From NCBI RefSeq assembly GCF_000380145.1, contig NZ_KB904587.1, forward strand, positions 60,899 through 124,898: a stretch of DNA of 64,000 nt. The letters run 5' to 3'. Of the stretch, positions 26,401-35,686 are shown piece by piece. The notes below the pieces were generated by a model, which was not told the DNA's origin, did no database searches, and saw nothing but the letters and a program-made list of their open reading frames with translations. The stretch is from Streptococcus thoraltensis DSM 12221. GTDB lineage: Bacteria; Bacillota; Bacilli; Lactobacillales; Streptococcaceae. The position numbers were made by a program, and so were the translations under genes. Numbering within the stretch: the first letter of the stretch is position 1; each line of letters starts with the position of its first letter.

Positions 26401-26892
26401 TTAAAGGCTCTTTCCTTTCTTCTTATTGACAACTGCTTCAGTTGGTGTTTTGGCAGTATTTTTAAGTTTTTCAATTTGTTGTTTAGGGGTCAGCTCTTCT
26501 GGTTGCTTCATGTATTTTTTAGTGGCAGCCTTTGGATCATTAACAATCTCTTGAATGGTTTTTTTCAGGGCTTCTTGGATGACTTTTTGATTAATCGCCT
26601 CAAACCATACTTGCTTGGTACCATCCTTATTATCTGTGAAGTGGAAGTTAACACCTGATTTTTTTAGTTCTTTTTTGAATTTATCAAAATTGACTTCAGC
26701 TTCTTGAAAGTCGATATGATCCTTAGTATGAGAGCTTTTCATAAAATCCTTCCAAGATTGCTCTCCTGTTTGTCTGTGTTCTTGATACTGTTTAGCGCCT
26801 TGACTAAAGGCATAGGCTAAAAATTGGAAAAGTTGCTTACCTGTTTCTAGGGTAACCCTAGCGCCTTTTTCCATCACTCTTTCTTGATCCAT
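26401..26892 (-). CDS. PcfB-like DUF3801 protein
   Basis: 163 residues, soluble and basic. The DUF3801 pattern is visible: KAIQYQEH-like helix (LAYAFSQGAKQYQEHRQTGE), VNFDKFKKELKKSGVNFHF and a C-terminal lysine-rich tail. PcfB of pCF10 pairs with the coupling protein PcfC and helps dock the relaxosome. Directly upstream of the coupling protein here, same as in pCF10-like systems. Confidence 0.75.
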   Translation of the reverse strand: MDQERVMEKGARVTLETGKQLFQFLAYAFSQGAKQYQEHRQTGEQSWKDFMKSSHTKDHIDFQEAEVNFDKFKKELKKSGVNFHFTDNKDGTKQVWFEAINQKVIQEALKKTIQEIVNDPKAATKKYMKQPEELTPKQQIEKLKNTAKTPTEAVVNKKKGKSL

Positions 26893-26910
26893 GATGATCT
26901 CCTTTCTTGA

Positions 26911-27708
26911 TTAAGGGTAACTGTTTAACCGAGGTGTTTTGTGGATGAGATAGCCATAAGTGGCATTCTTTGACTTCTTAACTGTCAGTTCTAATCGTTT
27001 ACTACTAAGTTTCTCTTCTTCATCACGAATAGTAATCACATAAGTCAATGTACTGGTATCACCCTTTGTTCGTTGAGACTCTAATAAGACACTTGTTGGG
27101 GTGGCTTTGTCAACGGTGATGTCATCAACAGAAAGGTCTTCAGACAGGAATTTTTCCCTAGTGCCTGATCCTGAAAAATAAGAACCAATAAAGTAACGTG
27201 CAAAAACATCTGGTTCATGATCAATAACCGTTACCTGCTCCCTTGACATCTCCTGATGACTAGCTAAGGGTAGCTCTGTCGGTTTCTGAAGCGCTAGAAT
27301 AAGGCTGGTTAAGGATAGGAGCATCGGTACCGTCCAAAGGAGTCCCTTAAACACTCGCCCTCTTTGATGAGACGTCACTTCTGATACCTGGTTCTCCTGT
27401 TTGGCGAGTGATTGGCTTTCTTTAGTTGGCGTTTTCTTAGCAAAACGAGCAGAAAAGCCTTTCTTATCGTCTTTCTTTAACCCAAATTGTCCTAGCAGCT
27501 CTTTGATAGAAGTGTCTTCAGAAGAAGGAATGGTTAACTCCATTGATTCCATCACTGCCCCTTGTTTATCGATATGGAAAAGATAAAAAGTGGCACTCAT
27601 ATTTAGTTGTAAGCATCTATTTTCTTCACCTTCTAATCCAATCAATAAGGCTGCTCTATTAGCATATTCTTGTTCCTTACCGTTGGCTTGGTTTTGTAGT
27701 CGAAACAT
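26911..27708 (-). CDS. Conjugation protein with one membrane helix, unknown
   Basis: About 265 residues from the second ATG (27708), which has AAGGAGGTCACAA before it. A cytoplasmic N-domain of about 120 residues is followed by one helix (GLLWTVPMLLSLTSLILAL, about 127-145) and an outer domain with a beta-rich look (SVLLESQRTKGDTSTLTYVI). The topology resembles bitopic channel proteins. It lies between the DUF4315-like and PcfB-like genes. Confidence 0.6.
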   Translation of the reverse strand: MFRLQNQANGKEQEYANRAALLIGLEGEENRCLQLNMSATFYLFHIDKQGAVMESMELTIPSSEDTSIKELLGQFGLKKDDKKGFSARFAKKTPTKESQSLAKQENQVSEVTSHQRGRVFKGLLWTVPMLLSLTSLILALQKPTELPLASHQEMSREQVTVIDHEPDVFARYFIGSYFSGSGTREKFLSEDLSVDDITVDKATPTSVLLESQRTKGDTSTLTYVITIRDEEEKLSSKRLELTVKKSKNATYGYLIHKTPRLNSYP

Positions 27709-27722
27709 CATTTGTGACCTCC

Positions 27723-27983
27723 TTATCTGTCTTTATTGGCAGCCATCAATGCCTCCAGATCTTCCAGGCTCATATCATATTCCTTGAGTAGTTCCTGTTG
27801 GCGTTTGCCCTCTAAAATAACAATATCTTCTTTTAACGTCTTTATTTTCTTTTGAATGACTTCCAGTGAGTCATTCGCTTTCTTAAGTTGCTTCACCTTG
27901 TCATCTAATCGCTCTTTTGTCGATTTTTGACGACGTGTCTTAGGTTTCATTTCAGGTCTTTCTTGATAAGTTTGTTCTGTCAT
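27723..27983 (-). CDS. DUF4315-like coiled-coil protein
   Basis: 86 residues. A basic start (PKTRRQKSTKERLDDK) leads into one long coiled coil (QLKKANDSLEVIQKKIKTLK) and the tail LEDLEALMAANK. Small coiled proteins of the DUF4315 type are regular members of Gram-positive transfer operons; their role is unknown. Stop and next ATG are 12 bp apart. Confidence 0.65.
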   Translation of the reverse strand: MTEQTYQERPEMKPKTRRQKSTKERLDDKVKQLKKANDSLEVIQKKIKTLKEDIVILEGKRQQELLKEYDMSLEDLEALMAANKDR

Positions 27984-28004
27984 TATGTGATTCCTCTTTT
28001 CTTC

Positions 28005-28610
28005 TTACTCGTCCTCTGTTGACACCATGTCGTCAGTATCATCAGGAACAATTGTTCCTTCCTCGTCTACTGTAATGTCAATAGGACTAATCTGATTAAT
28101 CAAATAGATACCATCTTGGTCAGTGTAATCCAACTGTAGGGTCATGTGATGAGATATGCTTTTTTGAGCGTTTGTTGTATTGTCTTTGGCTTTTAAGAGA
28201 TCGTTTGTAAAAGTGATTTCACAAATAACCTGTTGAGTCGTCTGGTTAATAAAAATATTAGCTGACTGAAATTCATAGTTAACTTTAAAGCCTTTATAAG
28301 CTTGATGTTTAGCCGTCTCCTCTTCAGTAATCACCCCTTGGTATAGTCCTTCAGTCATATAAGTTTTGTATCTAGAACGATTTTCTTCGAGATCTTTTTT
28401 GGTATAGTAAACAACTAGAAATTGCTTGACCCAATCCTCAGTTAGCCGACTACCTTCTTTAGCTTTTTTGGGCTTTGTCGTAGTCACTGCGGTGTTTTGA
28501 TTTTCATTTTTTCCCATTTGACCAAATCCTAAACCAATAAAGAAAATGATCAAAATACCTATAGTAATCATGATCCCTTTAAATATTTTTAGCTTAACCG
28601 TATCAATCAT
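28005..28610 (-). CDS. VirB8/TcpC-like channel protein, paralogue 2
   Basis: 201 residues: membrane helix at about 10-32, a linker, then an NTF2-like outer domain (WVKQFLVVYYTKKDLEENRS, MTEGLYQGVITEEE, FKVNYEFQSANIFIN). It follows the same pattern as the protein at 28986 (FLKAYTTKQKDGDNRR, MTPEMYQEEVSKEK, FMVDYKYQNSDIYIN), so the two are paralogues. VirB8/TcpC proteins form the channel scaffold in the membrane. It ends with an acidic tail. Confidence 0.7.
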   Translation of the reverse strand: MIDTVKLKIFKGIMITIGILIIFFIGLGFGQMGKNENQNTAVTTTKPKKAKEGSRLTEDWVKQFLVVYYTKKDLEENRSRYKTYMTEGLYQGVITEEETAKHQAYKGFKVNYEFQSANIFINQTTQQVICEITFTNDLLKAKDNTTNAQKSISHHMTLQLDYTDQDGIYLINQISPIDITVDEEGTIVPDDTDDMVSTEDE

Positions 28611-28984
28611 AAATCCTCCCTTATCTGTTTGAGAATAACTTGTTCTCTTTTACCCAGTTCTAAGTATTCTTGTAGAATTTTTTCCTTTTTGTCATTGATA
28701 GAAGACAACTCTTGAACCAATTCTAGAGGAATTATAGGTTCTGCTTTTATCAAGTTAGGCTCTTTTTCATATCCTAGTAAGTAAGGCACAGATACACCAA
28801 AATAATCAGCTAAGATTTTGGCATTCTCTTTTTTAGGTGTCCTAATACCTTGGTTGTAAGAACTAAGAGCGCCATAAGGTATATCGGCTTCGTTGCTGAT
28901 TTCTTTTAGTTTCTTACCTGATTCGGATATTAACTTTCTAATTCTTGTTGGTGGTTTTTTAAAAATTTTAACGTTATTTTCCAA
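28607..28984 (-). CDS. XRE-type HTH regulator inside the transfer operon
   Basis: 125 residues. Start is a TTG at 28984 after AGGATG, 1 nt past the previous stop. The HTH_3 domain (about 13-70) reads IRKLISESGKKLKEISNEAD, then GALSSYNQGIRTPKKENAK and ILADYFGVSVPYLLGY. The rest is a short helical tail. It overlaps the next gene by 4 nt. It is embedded between the two VirB8-like paralogues, which suggests feedback on the operon; its operator is unknown. Confidence 0.8.
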   Translation of the reverse strand: MENNVKIFKKPPTRIRKLISESGKKLKEISNEADIPYGALSSYNQGIRTPKKENAKILADYFGVSVPYLLGYEKEPNLIKAEPIIPLELVQELSSINDKKEKILQEYLELGKREQVILKQIREDL

Positions 28985-28985
28985 A

Positions 28986-29570
28986 CTAAGGCATCCTTGC
29001 TATTTCTGGTGTTGCTTGAGTTGACGCTGCTGTCACATCTTCTAAAGTGACGGGTTCCATCCGATCGACCAGGTAGCGGTTGCCTTCTTTGATATAAGTC
29101 AGCTTTAGCTGCAGGGTATTTTTTATCCCTTTTTGAGCATCCTCATACTGATCAGGTTTGCGAAGATAGGTCAAGGTGTAATCAACTTTTACCAGGACTT
29201 CTGGTTTTTCAGGATTGATATAGATATCTGAGTTCTGGTACTTGTAGTCCACCATAAAAGCTCCAAATTGCTTACGATCAGGCTCTTTTTCTTTTGAGAC
29301 TTCTTCTTGGTACATTTCTGGGGTCATAAACGGACGATAGTCACGTCGATTGTCACCATCTTTTTGCTTGGTCGTGTATGCTTTTAGAAAAGCTCTGACA
29401 TCAGCTGGCTTTACTGTCTCTGTTTTAATCTGTTTCGTCACTTGGGAAGTTGTTTGAGGTGTCGCTTGCTTACCAAAATGGTAGGCAAGGCTACCCGTTA
29501 TGAGCAATAAAACAACCACTCCAGTCGCAATCATCCCGTAAATGACTTTCGTTTGTCTGTCTAAATACAT
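28986..29570 (-). CDS. VirB8/TcpC-like channel protein, paralogue 1
   Basis: 194 residues with a membrane helix at about 12-32 (GMIATGVVVLLLITGSLAYHFG) and an NTF2-like outer domain. Its closest relative in the window is the 201-residue protein at 28005. Two VirB8-like subunits could form a mixed ring. It starts 13 bp after the hydrolase gene ends. Confidence 0.7.
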   Translation of the reverse strand: MYLDRQTKVIYGMIATGVVVLLLITGSLAYHFGKQATPQTTSQVTKQIKTETVKPADVRAFLKAYTTKQKDGDNRRDYRPFMTPEMYQEEVSKEKEPDRKQFGAFMVDYKYQNSDIYINPEKPEVLVKVDYTLTYLRKPDQYEDAQKGIKNTLQLKLTYIKEGNRYLVDRMEPVTLEDVTAASTQATPEIARMP

Positions 29571-29583
29571 GTTTGTCTTCTTT

Positions 29584-32319
29584 CTATTTTGGATTGATAA
29601 CTTGGTTTTGCGTTAAACCCTTTGCAGGGATCAGAAAGCCAGGGTCTCTATCTTGCGACAGGGCGGTACCGAGTGTGGCAATATTGGTATTATATTCAAA
29701 GTGAACATGGTAAACACCACCTCCCATTCCCATAATGCCAATTTGTTGCCCTTTTTTAACGGTTTGTCCCTTTTGTACAGACGCTGATTTCATGTGTCCG
29801 TAATAGATATAACCTCCCAATTTAGGCTCTATGACAATATAGTAGCCTCCCATAGGGTCAGCTGAAACGGTATTGACTTTGCCATCTGTGGCGCTGTGTA
29901 CAGAGACATTACCTGATTGGAAACCTTGTCCCTGGAGGTCAATACCTGAATGTCTTCCCATCGGATACATCCAAGCCCCTCCACCTTGCGACCAAGGCGT
30001 TTTACCATATGGTTGAACCACGGTGTAGGGAACAGAAAAGATATGAGCAATTTCTCCTTTTGCAATAGACATGCTTCCGCCAATAGAGAAATCCATCTTA
30101 AACCAATTTAGAGCCTGGTGGGCAATGGCTTGACGTTGGGCTAATTTATTCCCTGGTACACCTTCCCATTTAGCTAAGAATTCAGCCGTTAAAGTATCGA
30201 CGTCACGATTACTGGTCGCAATTTCCTTAAAGATTTTAGTGTAGTATGGATTGTCTCCTTCTAGCATGAAATCCACTTGTAATTCCATGTCATACCACTT
30301 TTTCCCTTTTTTCTTAGCATATTCCCGCAAGAGGGTATTCCTGATAGCACCATCTGTTGTATCTGTAAACTGCCCCATCCCTAGTCCTCGACGTAGGATA
30401 TTAGGATAACCACCACCGTAGATAGCAGGACCAGGAATATCTAACCATTTGGCATCATCCCAGGAGGATGGACTAGCCCCGACTGGAGGACTAAGGAAAT
30501 CGCCTTCTGCTCGTTTAGGCTGAACACCTGACTCTACGCCAAAACAACCAACAATAGCTGCGATACCATTATCAGTCGCATTTTTAACTTTCTTTTTGAC
30601 CAGGTCATAAAATTGTTTGGCTCGACCACTCATTTCAGATGCTTCTTGGATAACGGTTGTCTGTTGGGCATACGTTACAAAGGGAAAATAAAAACCTGGA
30701 TTAACGAGTACCCAGGTATTTGTTTTATCTTGTTTAGTCTTTTCGGTAAAGGCGTAAGAAACATCCTTTGTCCCAATCTCTTTGAGCCATTTGGCGTCCT
30801 TATCCTCGATTTCACCATAGTTTTTAGCATAAGCAATCTGTTGCGTATCACCAGATACTTTACCTAGTTCTACGCCTGTTTCAACGCTATCATCTGTTTT
30901 AACCCTGATCTGTTTGACATCATAAAAGATAAATCTTGCTTCCTTATCCGCAATTATCACATTTGTTGTTTTAGTCTTTTTGCCTTTAAGGTCTGTCTTT
31001 GTGATGGTTACTTTCCCATCCATTGGCGCATAGAGTTTATCGCTAGCAGCCTGAACTGTTGTGGTAGGATCAATAGTATTCTTATCTGTGTAGCCATAAC
31101 GTTGGGTTACGGTTAAATGTTCGGTTTCTGCTTTCTCATCATCAACTGAGTAAAATGGATTGGCTAATTCTTGATAAGCTAAATATTTTCCTGTCTCGGA
31201 TTGACTATCAAGAATGTCTTTATATTCCTCTAACTCATCACTAGAAAACTTCATCCACTCTTTGCCGTTCGTATAGAGTTCCGCCATAGTTTTCAGGTTA
31301 TTGGGATCTTTATTTTCTTCCTTCCAGATATCATCTAAAGCATCTGAAAAGTGGTTAAACCCAAGAACTCCACTCAACTTACCCCCTCGACCTTCCTCCC
31401 ATTTAGCATCTGGCTCCCACTCACCACCATAGCGATAATTCATGTAGAGTAAGATAGAGTCAATATCCGTGTAGTAATCTACCTTGTCCGTTGATTCTTT
31501 ACGATCCATTCTGGAAATGTGTAGCCAGGAGTGATTTAAGGTGAACTCATCTTGTTGGATGATATTACTAGCAAAGACTGAAGATACTAGAATAATAATC
31601 AGCAGCAACAAGCCCATCACTCCTGAAATGAGCCAAGTCAAAGGATTGGTTATTATTGGGGTTGCGACATTAACAATCGCCTTAGTAGCTGTCGCTATGA
31701 CCTGAGTTGCTTTTGAGGCAACTTTCGCACTTGCTTGAGTCGCTTTTAGGCTTCCCTTACGAGTTTTCTCATAGGTGTATTTAGTGCCCTTAGCACCCAT
31801 TTTAACTGTGCCTTTAGCCCCACGATAGGCTAGCCTCGCTCCTCTTCCTGTTGCTCGACCTGCTTGTTTAGCTGTCACTCTTGCTTGGCGAGCTTGACGT
31901 TTCATCCTAAGAAGGTCTGATAAGGCATCGTCTTGATCCATACCTACTTCCAAAAATTCTTGACCAGCTCTTGTCGTTATGCGACGCCCTGTTTGACGAG
32001 CTTTTTGACCAATAGTAGGGTTTGTTTTACGGACTTTCCTTTTAACTTTTTTGGTAATCTTTTGATTTGCCTGAGCTTCTTTAAGACTGGTCCTGGCTTC
32101 CTGAAGCTTTTGATCGTCAATCACTCCTGCCTTGAAGTCTGATTGAGCTTTTGAATAGACTTCTTTTGCTTTTCTTAAATTCTGTGTGGCTTCTAGGAAG
32201 TCTCCTCTAGCTGCTTTTTGTGCTTTCTTTGCGGAAGACTCGTTGTGACGCTGCACGCGTTCTTTAATCTGCCGTTGCCTTACAATTCGGCTTCTAAGGT
32301 CTTGTTTTTCCTTTGTCAC
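29584..32319 (-). CDS. Conjugation cell-wall hydrolase (lysozyme + M23), VirB1-like
   Basis: 911 residues from a GTG after AAAGGAGGATTCT. The N-terminal 210 residues are very basic and coiled (cytoplasmic). One helix follows (LTWLISGVMGLLLLIIILVS, about 228-250). The outer part has a linker, a phage-lysozyme-2-like domain (about 590-770; GVESGVQPKRAEGDFL, MGQFTDTTDG) and an M23 endopeptidase with RHSGIDLQG (His, Asp) and YHVHFEY (HxH), about 795-900. Two lytic domains let it open peptidoglycan for the channel. The left-element homologue has CHAP in place of M23. Confidence 0.88.
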   Translation of the reverse strand: MTKEKQDLRSRIVRQRQIKERVQRHNESSAKKAQKAARGDFLEATQNLRKAKEVYSKAQSDFKAGVIDDQKLQEARTSLKEAQANQKITKKVKRKVRKTNPTIGQKARQTGRRITTRAGQEFLEVGMDQDDALSDLLRMKRQARQARVTAKQAGRATGRGARLAYRGAKGTVKMGAKGTKYTYEKTRKGSLKATQASAKVASKATQVIATATKAIVNVATPIITNPLTWLISGVMGLLLLIIILVSSVFASNIIQQDEFTLNHSWLHISRMDRKESTDKVDYYTDIDSILLYMNYRYGGEWEPDAKWEEGRGGKLSGVLGFNHFSDALDDIWKEENKDPNNLKTMAELYTNGKEWMKFSSDELEEYKDILDSQSETGKYLAYQELANPFYSVDDEKAETEHLTVTQRYGYTDKNTIDPTTTVQAASDKLYAPMDGKVTITKTDLKGKKTKTTNVIIADKEARFIFYDVKQIRVKTDDSVETGVELGKVSGDTQQIAYAKNYGEIEDKDAKWLKEIGTKDVSYAFTEKTKQDKTNTWVLVNPGFYFPFVTYAQQTTVIQEASEMSGRAKQFYDLVKKKVKNATDNGIAAIVGCFGVESGVQPKRAEGDFLSPPVGASPSSWDDAKWLDIPGPAIYGGGYPNILRRGLGMGQFTDTTDGAIRNTLLREYAKKKGKKWYDMELQVDFMLEGDNPYYTKIFKEIATSNRDVDTLTAEFLAKWEGVPGNKLAQRQAIAHQALNWFKMDFSIGGSMSIAKGEIAHIFSVPYTVVQPYGKTPWSQGGGAWMYPMGRHSGIDLQGQGFQSGNVSVHSATDGKVNTVSADPMGGYYIVIEPKLGGYIYYGHMKSASVQKGQTVKKGQQIGIMGMGGGVYHVHFEYNTNIATLGTALSQDRDPGFLIPAKGLTQNQVINPK

Positions 32320-32355
32320 AGAATCCTCCTTTCTTTATTGTTCTAATAGTCTGTC

Positions 32356-32947
32356 CTAGAGAGATAGTTCCAAACTTTCCAATAAATGCTCTTCTTCTTT
32401 TGTCAATGTAACATAGTAATAGCATTCCGGATGCAGTGCAGAACCAACTTCATTAACTAGATAAATGAGATAAACAGGTTGCCCTAGTTCGTCATACTTT
32501 AAAAAATATAGCGGTGACCAATAAGAAAATTCTTGAATATCCCCTTCTTTAAGGTCTTCGATTAACTCTAGAAGCACTTTCTTAGGATAGGTAACAATAG
32601 TCCCAAAAACATGCTTGATGGATAAATAGCCAGGTAAAAGCTTCATCTGATTTTCTTGATCTATGATTTTATTTCTTTCAAAATGGCTTAACCACTTTGA
32701 AATTTTGCGTTTGTCATACAAGGTTACACCGTCTATAACGATATGTGGCATGCCCTCTTTCTGCCATTTGATTAAGGTTGTGGTGAGACCCCCAAGTATT
32801 GACATAAATCAGACATCCTAACATAAGGTTTCCAATGTTCTTGATCAGCTATAGCTTTTTCAAAAGCAACTTGTAATTTAGCACTATAATTAGCTAGTAA
32901 TTCTTTTTCCTTTTTTTGGATAGTTTTAGAGTAACATCTTCAAACAT
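32356..32947 (-). pseudogene. HTH-like (excisionase/MerR-fold) protein, two frameshifts
   Basis: A strong start lies at 32947 (GGAGG, 6 nt, ATG), 2 bp after the VirB4 stop. The first frame reads MFEDVTLKLSKKRKKNY and stops. A second reads QKKEKELLANYSAKLQVAFE, then EHWKPYVRMSDLCQYLGVS. A third gives TTLIKWQKEGMPHIVIDGVT and runs to 32356. Joined, YLGVS plus TTLIKWQKEGMPHIVID forms a winged-helix DNA-binding domain of the excisionase kind. The last part alone (149 residues) is open. Two shifts in one gene within an otherwise intact operon suggest it is dispensable, or that the calls here need checking. Confidence 0.6.
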
Positions 32948-32948
32948 A

Positions 32949-35339
32949 TTATACCTCCATATTTCTATAAGCATCCGTCGCAACTAAACGGAACAATTCA
33001 GTCGTTTCAGGAATTGGATTTTCAAATGGAACCGTCGTCGACCCTGCTATAATAAGCCCTGTTCCAAGGGATTTTGGTTTTTCAATATAACGAATAAGGG
33101 CATCGGTAAGATTGATGGTTTTAAGTAGATAGGGAATGGTTGTTTTCTTCTGCTTTAAGAGAACGATAAATTCACTGTTGTAAAGCAGGTTACGCCCTTC
33201 TTTACGAGATAATAAGGTTTCCACGTTTTGAGTGATTCCAGTTGGAATAGAGCCATATTTACGAATACGGGCATACATATTGGTGAAGAACCTAGCCTGG
33301 TCGTCCGTTTCAAATTGATTTTGCATCTCATCAAAGTAAACCCTGGTCACAAAGTCATCTTTATGATCGACAACATGTTGCCAGATATAATCTTGAATAA
33401 CCATTAGGGCAAACGGTTTTAGCTTACCTGAGAGTTTCTTCAGGTTAAAAATAACCACTTGATTATTGAGGTCTACATTAGTTTCATAAGCAAATATATC
33501 TTGGGAACCCTTGGTATAGGATTCTGATTTCAGAGCTAAGCTTTGCGCTTCTTCTTCGGGTTGTTCTAAGAGAATATCATGCCAATCCTTTAGGGTTGGT
33601 GTCCGATCTGTAATTCGTTCATAACAAAGTCGTGTCACACGGTCAATCAATGACACATCATCATCTGTCACTTCCTGTAGGATATTTTCAAAGAGCCCCA
33701 TGATAAGAGACGACTTTTGACCAACAAAGTCTTTATCTTCGTCTTGTAGTTTATCTAAATCAGGAATATCCATGAGGTTAAAGTGCGTTTTGGTACCAGG
33801 ATAAATATCAATGACTTGGGCACCAAAGGCACGACCGATATCAACGTACTCTTCCTCAGGATCCACAATGATGGTTCGGTCATTAGGGAACCTTAAAATA
33901 GCTGGAATCACTTCATTGGTTTTGACAAAGACTGATTTTCCAGAACCAGAAGAACCCAAAATAACCCCTGATGCTGTATCTAAATCTCGTTGACGATCAA
34001 GGGTAATGATGTTATTTGAAATTTGATTTTGCCCGTAGTAATTCGCTAGAGGGCTGGCGCTTTGTAAGTCAGTATTGGTAAAGGGAATTTGTGTGGCAAT
34101 ATTAGTGGTCGTCATGTCACGCATAAAACGACGCTTGACATCAATATAGGTCTTTCCAATCGGCAACATGCTATTAAGTGCTTCTTCCTGATGATAATAG
34201 GTTTCTTCAAACTCAATGACATGTTTACGACCAGCTTGCTTGATACGACTGGTATAGTCTGCCAATTCTTCGGCACGATCAGCCTTAACCATAACTAAAA
34301 AAACGCCAGAAAACATTTTCTGGTCGTTGTCATTAATTTCTGTTTTCCACTTATCCGCTTCTTCTGCCGTGCCCTGGGCGACGCTTGAAACCGCTAAGTT
34401 TCCTGATACTCCTTTTTGAGCAGCAGCCACTTGAGATTTAACCATATCCATCTTAACACTAGCTTCAGCGGTATTCACTTTCTTCACTGCTTCAGCCACA
34501 TCATAGGGGTTAGCATGAATGGAAATGGTTAATTCAATGCCAATGTCCGTCAAGGACTTGATTAGGCGGTCATTTAAAAAGGCCGGAAAAGTTCTTGCAA
34601 ACAAAATCTTACAATACTTTTTATCCATCATAAACTGGTCAGGTTGAAACCATAGACGACCTGGAGCAATGAAGGATTTGGTACGAAGCCCTGATATTCT
34701 CACATCTTTGTAATCCACATTGAGATAAGGGTTTCCTCTTAAGAGATCCGCAAAAATATTAAGACGTTCCGTCCCATCCAGTGCTTGAAAAGGGATGTCC
34801 ACAATCTGAAACTGTTTGGTAAAGTGATTAGCAATATCATTGAGTTTACGGTAGCCTTGTTTACGATCTCTAGCAGAGGTAGAGACAGTCACAAATTTTT
34901 CTACTTTAAAGTTATTTTGATCTGTGGCAAAACGGGAACGAATCATCTCATTGTATTCTTGACGAAAGACGTCTCGGTCATCTCCTTCTAGATCATAGGT
35001 GATTTGGTCTAACAAGGTAGACGGGACGGGTCTATTCAAAATGGTTAATTGATAGGTGTTGTCACTATCTAAACCATTTAAAGCCTCCACATAATAATCA
35101 ATAATATCTAGCTTTTCATCCTCACTACCTGTAATGTAATTGGTGTCTCCCAATTGCCAGGTTTTTGAAAAATCTTCCTCAACAATATGCATGAGACCAT
35201 CCTCGAATAAAGAGGTATACTTAATCGTGTTTTGGGTGCTAGCCTTCAGGGCTTTCTGGAGCTGCTTGGCTCTTTCTTTATCAGCTTTCGTTAGGGGCGT
35301 TCCATTCTTGGGTGCCCTTTTCGGGAATAAACTTACCAT
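32949..35339 (-). CDS. VirB4-type conjugation ATPase
   Basis: About 796 residues from ATG at 35339 (GAGGAG, 4 nt before it), chosen over an ATG six codons earlier without a ribosome binding site. The N-terminal TraE/VirB4 domain is followed by the ATPase domain with Walker A LGSSGSGKSVFVKTNE (about 465), TIIVDPEEEYVDIGRAFG and Walker B TRVYFDEMQNQFETD (about 670), then IRKYGSIPTGITQNVETLL. It powers assembly and transfer. It overlaps the PrgI gene by 59 bp. Confidence 0.92.
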   Translation of the reverse strand: MVSLFPKRAPKNGTPLTKADKERAKQLQKALKASTQNTIKYTSLFEDGLMHIVEEDFSKTWQLGDTNYITGSEDEKLDIIDYYVEALNGLDSDNTYQLTILNRPVPSTLLDQITYDLEGDDRDVFRQEYNEMIRSRFATDQNNFKVEKFVTVSTSARDRKQGYRKLNDIANHFTKQFQIVDIPFQALDGTERLNIFADLLRGNPYLNVDYKDVRISGLRTKSFIAPGRLWFQPDQFMMDKKYCKILFARTFPAFLNDRLIKSLTDIGIELTISIHANPYDVAEAVKKVNTAEASVKMDMVKSQVAAAQKGVSGNLAVSSVAQGTAEEADKWKTEINDNDQKMFSGVFLVMVKADRAEELADYTSRIKQAGRKHVIEFEETYYHQEEALNSMLPIGKTYIDVKRRFMRDMTTTNIATQIPFTNTDLQSASPLANYYGQNQISNNIITLDRQRDLDTASGVILGSSGSGKSVFVKTNEVIPAILRFPNDRTIIVDPEEEYVDIGRAFGAQVIDIYPGTKTHFNLMDIPDLDKLQDEDKDFVGQKSSLIMGLFENILQEVTDDDVSLIDRVTRLCYERITDRTPTLKDWHDILLEQPEEEAQSLALKSESYTKGSQDIFAYETNVDLNNQVVIFNLKKLSGKLKPFALMVIQDYIWQHVVDHKDDFVTRVYFDEMQNQFETDDQARFFTNMYARIRKYGSIPTGITQNVETLLSRKEGRNLLYNSEFIVLLKQKKTTIPYLLKTINLTDALIRYIEKPKSLGTGLIIAGSTTVPFENPIPETTELFRLVATDAYRNMEV

Positions 35340-35640
35340 GTATCTCCTCACTTTCAAATTCCGTTTGATAGGCTCTTTCTTGTACCTTGAGCCTAAAGGT
35401 TATAACTTCTTTGAGTTGTTCATCTTTTTTAATACCATAGACAAAGGCTGGTGGCACTGTTAAAGCAAGCGAGAGGTAAAAGAGAATGCTTGGCAGCTGC
35501 AACAATGAAATGATTGTCGCAAGACTAACTCCCAAAGCAATCCCAATGACCATCACTACTTGTCTCCAGGTTGCTCCACCAATAATCCCTCTTTCAAATT
35601 GGTCTATGGCTTTGAAAAACTCACTGCCTAATTTGTTCAT
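35281..35640 (-). CDS. PrgI-family membrane protein
   Basis: About 119 residues from ATG at 35640 (MNKLGSEFFKAIDQFERGII), where GAAAGGGA gives the ribosome binding site. Two close membrane helices (about 28-47 and 50-68) precede a charged tail, the PrgI/TcpE topology. PrgI proteins always accompany VirB4 in Gram-positive transfer systems and are thought to anchor it at the membrane. Confidence 0.8.
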   Translation of the reverse strand: MNKLGSEFFKAIDQFERGIIGGATWRQVVMVIGIALGVSLATIISLLQLPSILFYLSLALTVPPAFVYGIKKDEQLKEVITFRLKVQERAYQTEFESEEIHGKFIPEKGTQEWNAPNES

Positions 35641-35657
35641 AGCGAGTCCCTTTCTAT

Positions 35658-35685
35658 CAAAAAAACAGCTCACGTAGAACTGTTT
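35658..35685 (-). terminator. Intra-operon hairpin before prgI
   Basis: AACAGCTC and GAACTGTT pair (one mismatch) around ACGTA (about 35664-35684). Seven U follow on the minus strand, then GATAGAAAGGGA, the ribosome binding site of prgI. It is the same layout as the hairpin at 24339. Confidence 0.6.
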
Positions 35686-35686
35686 G

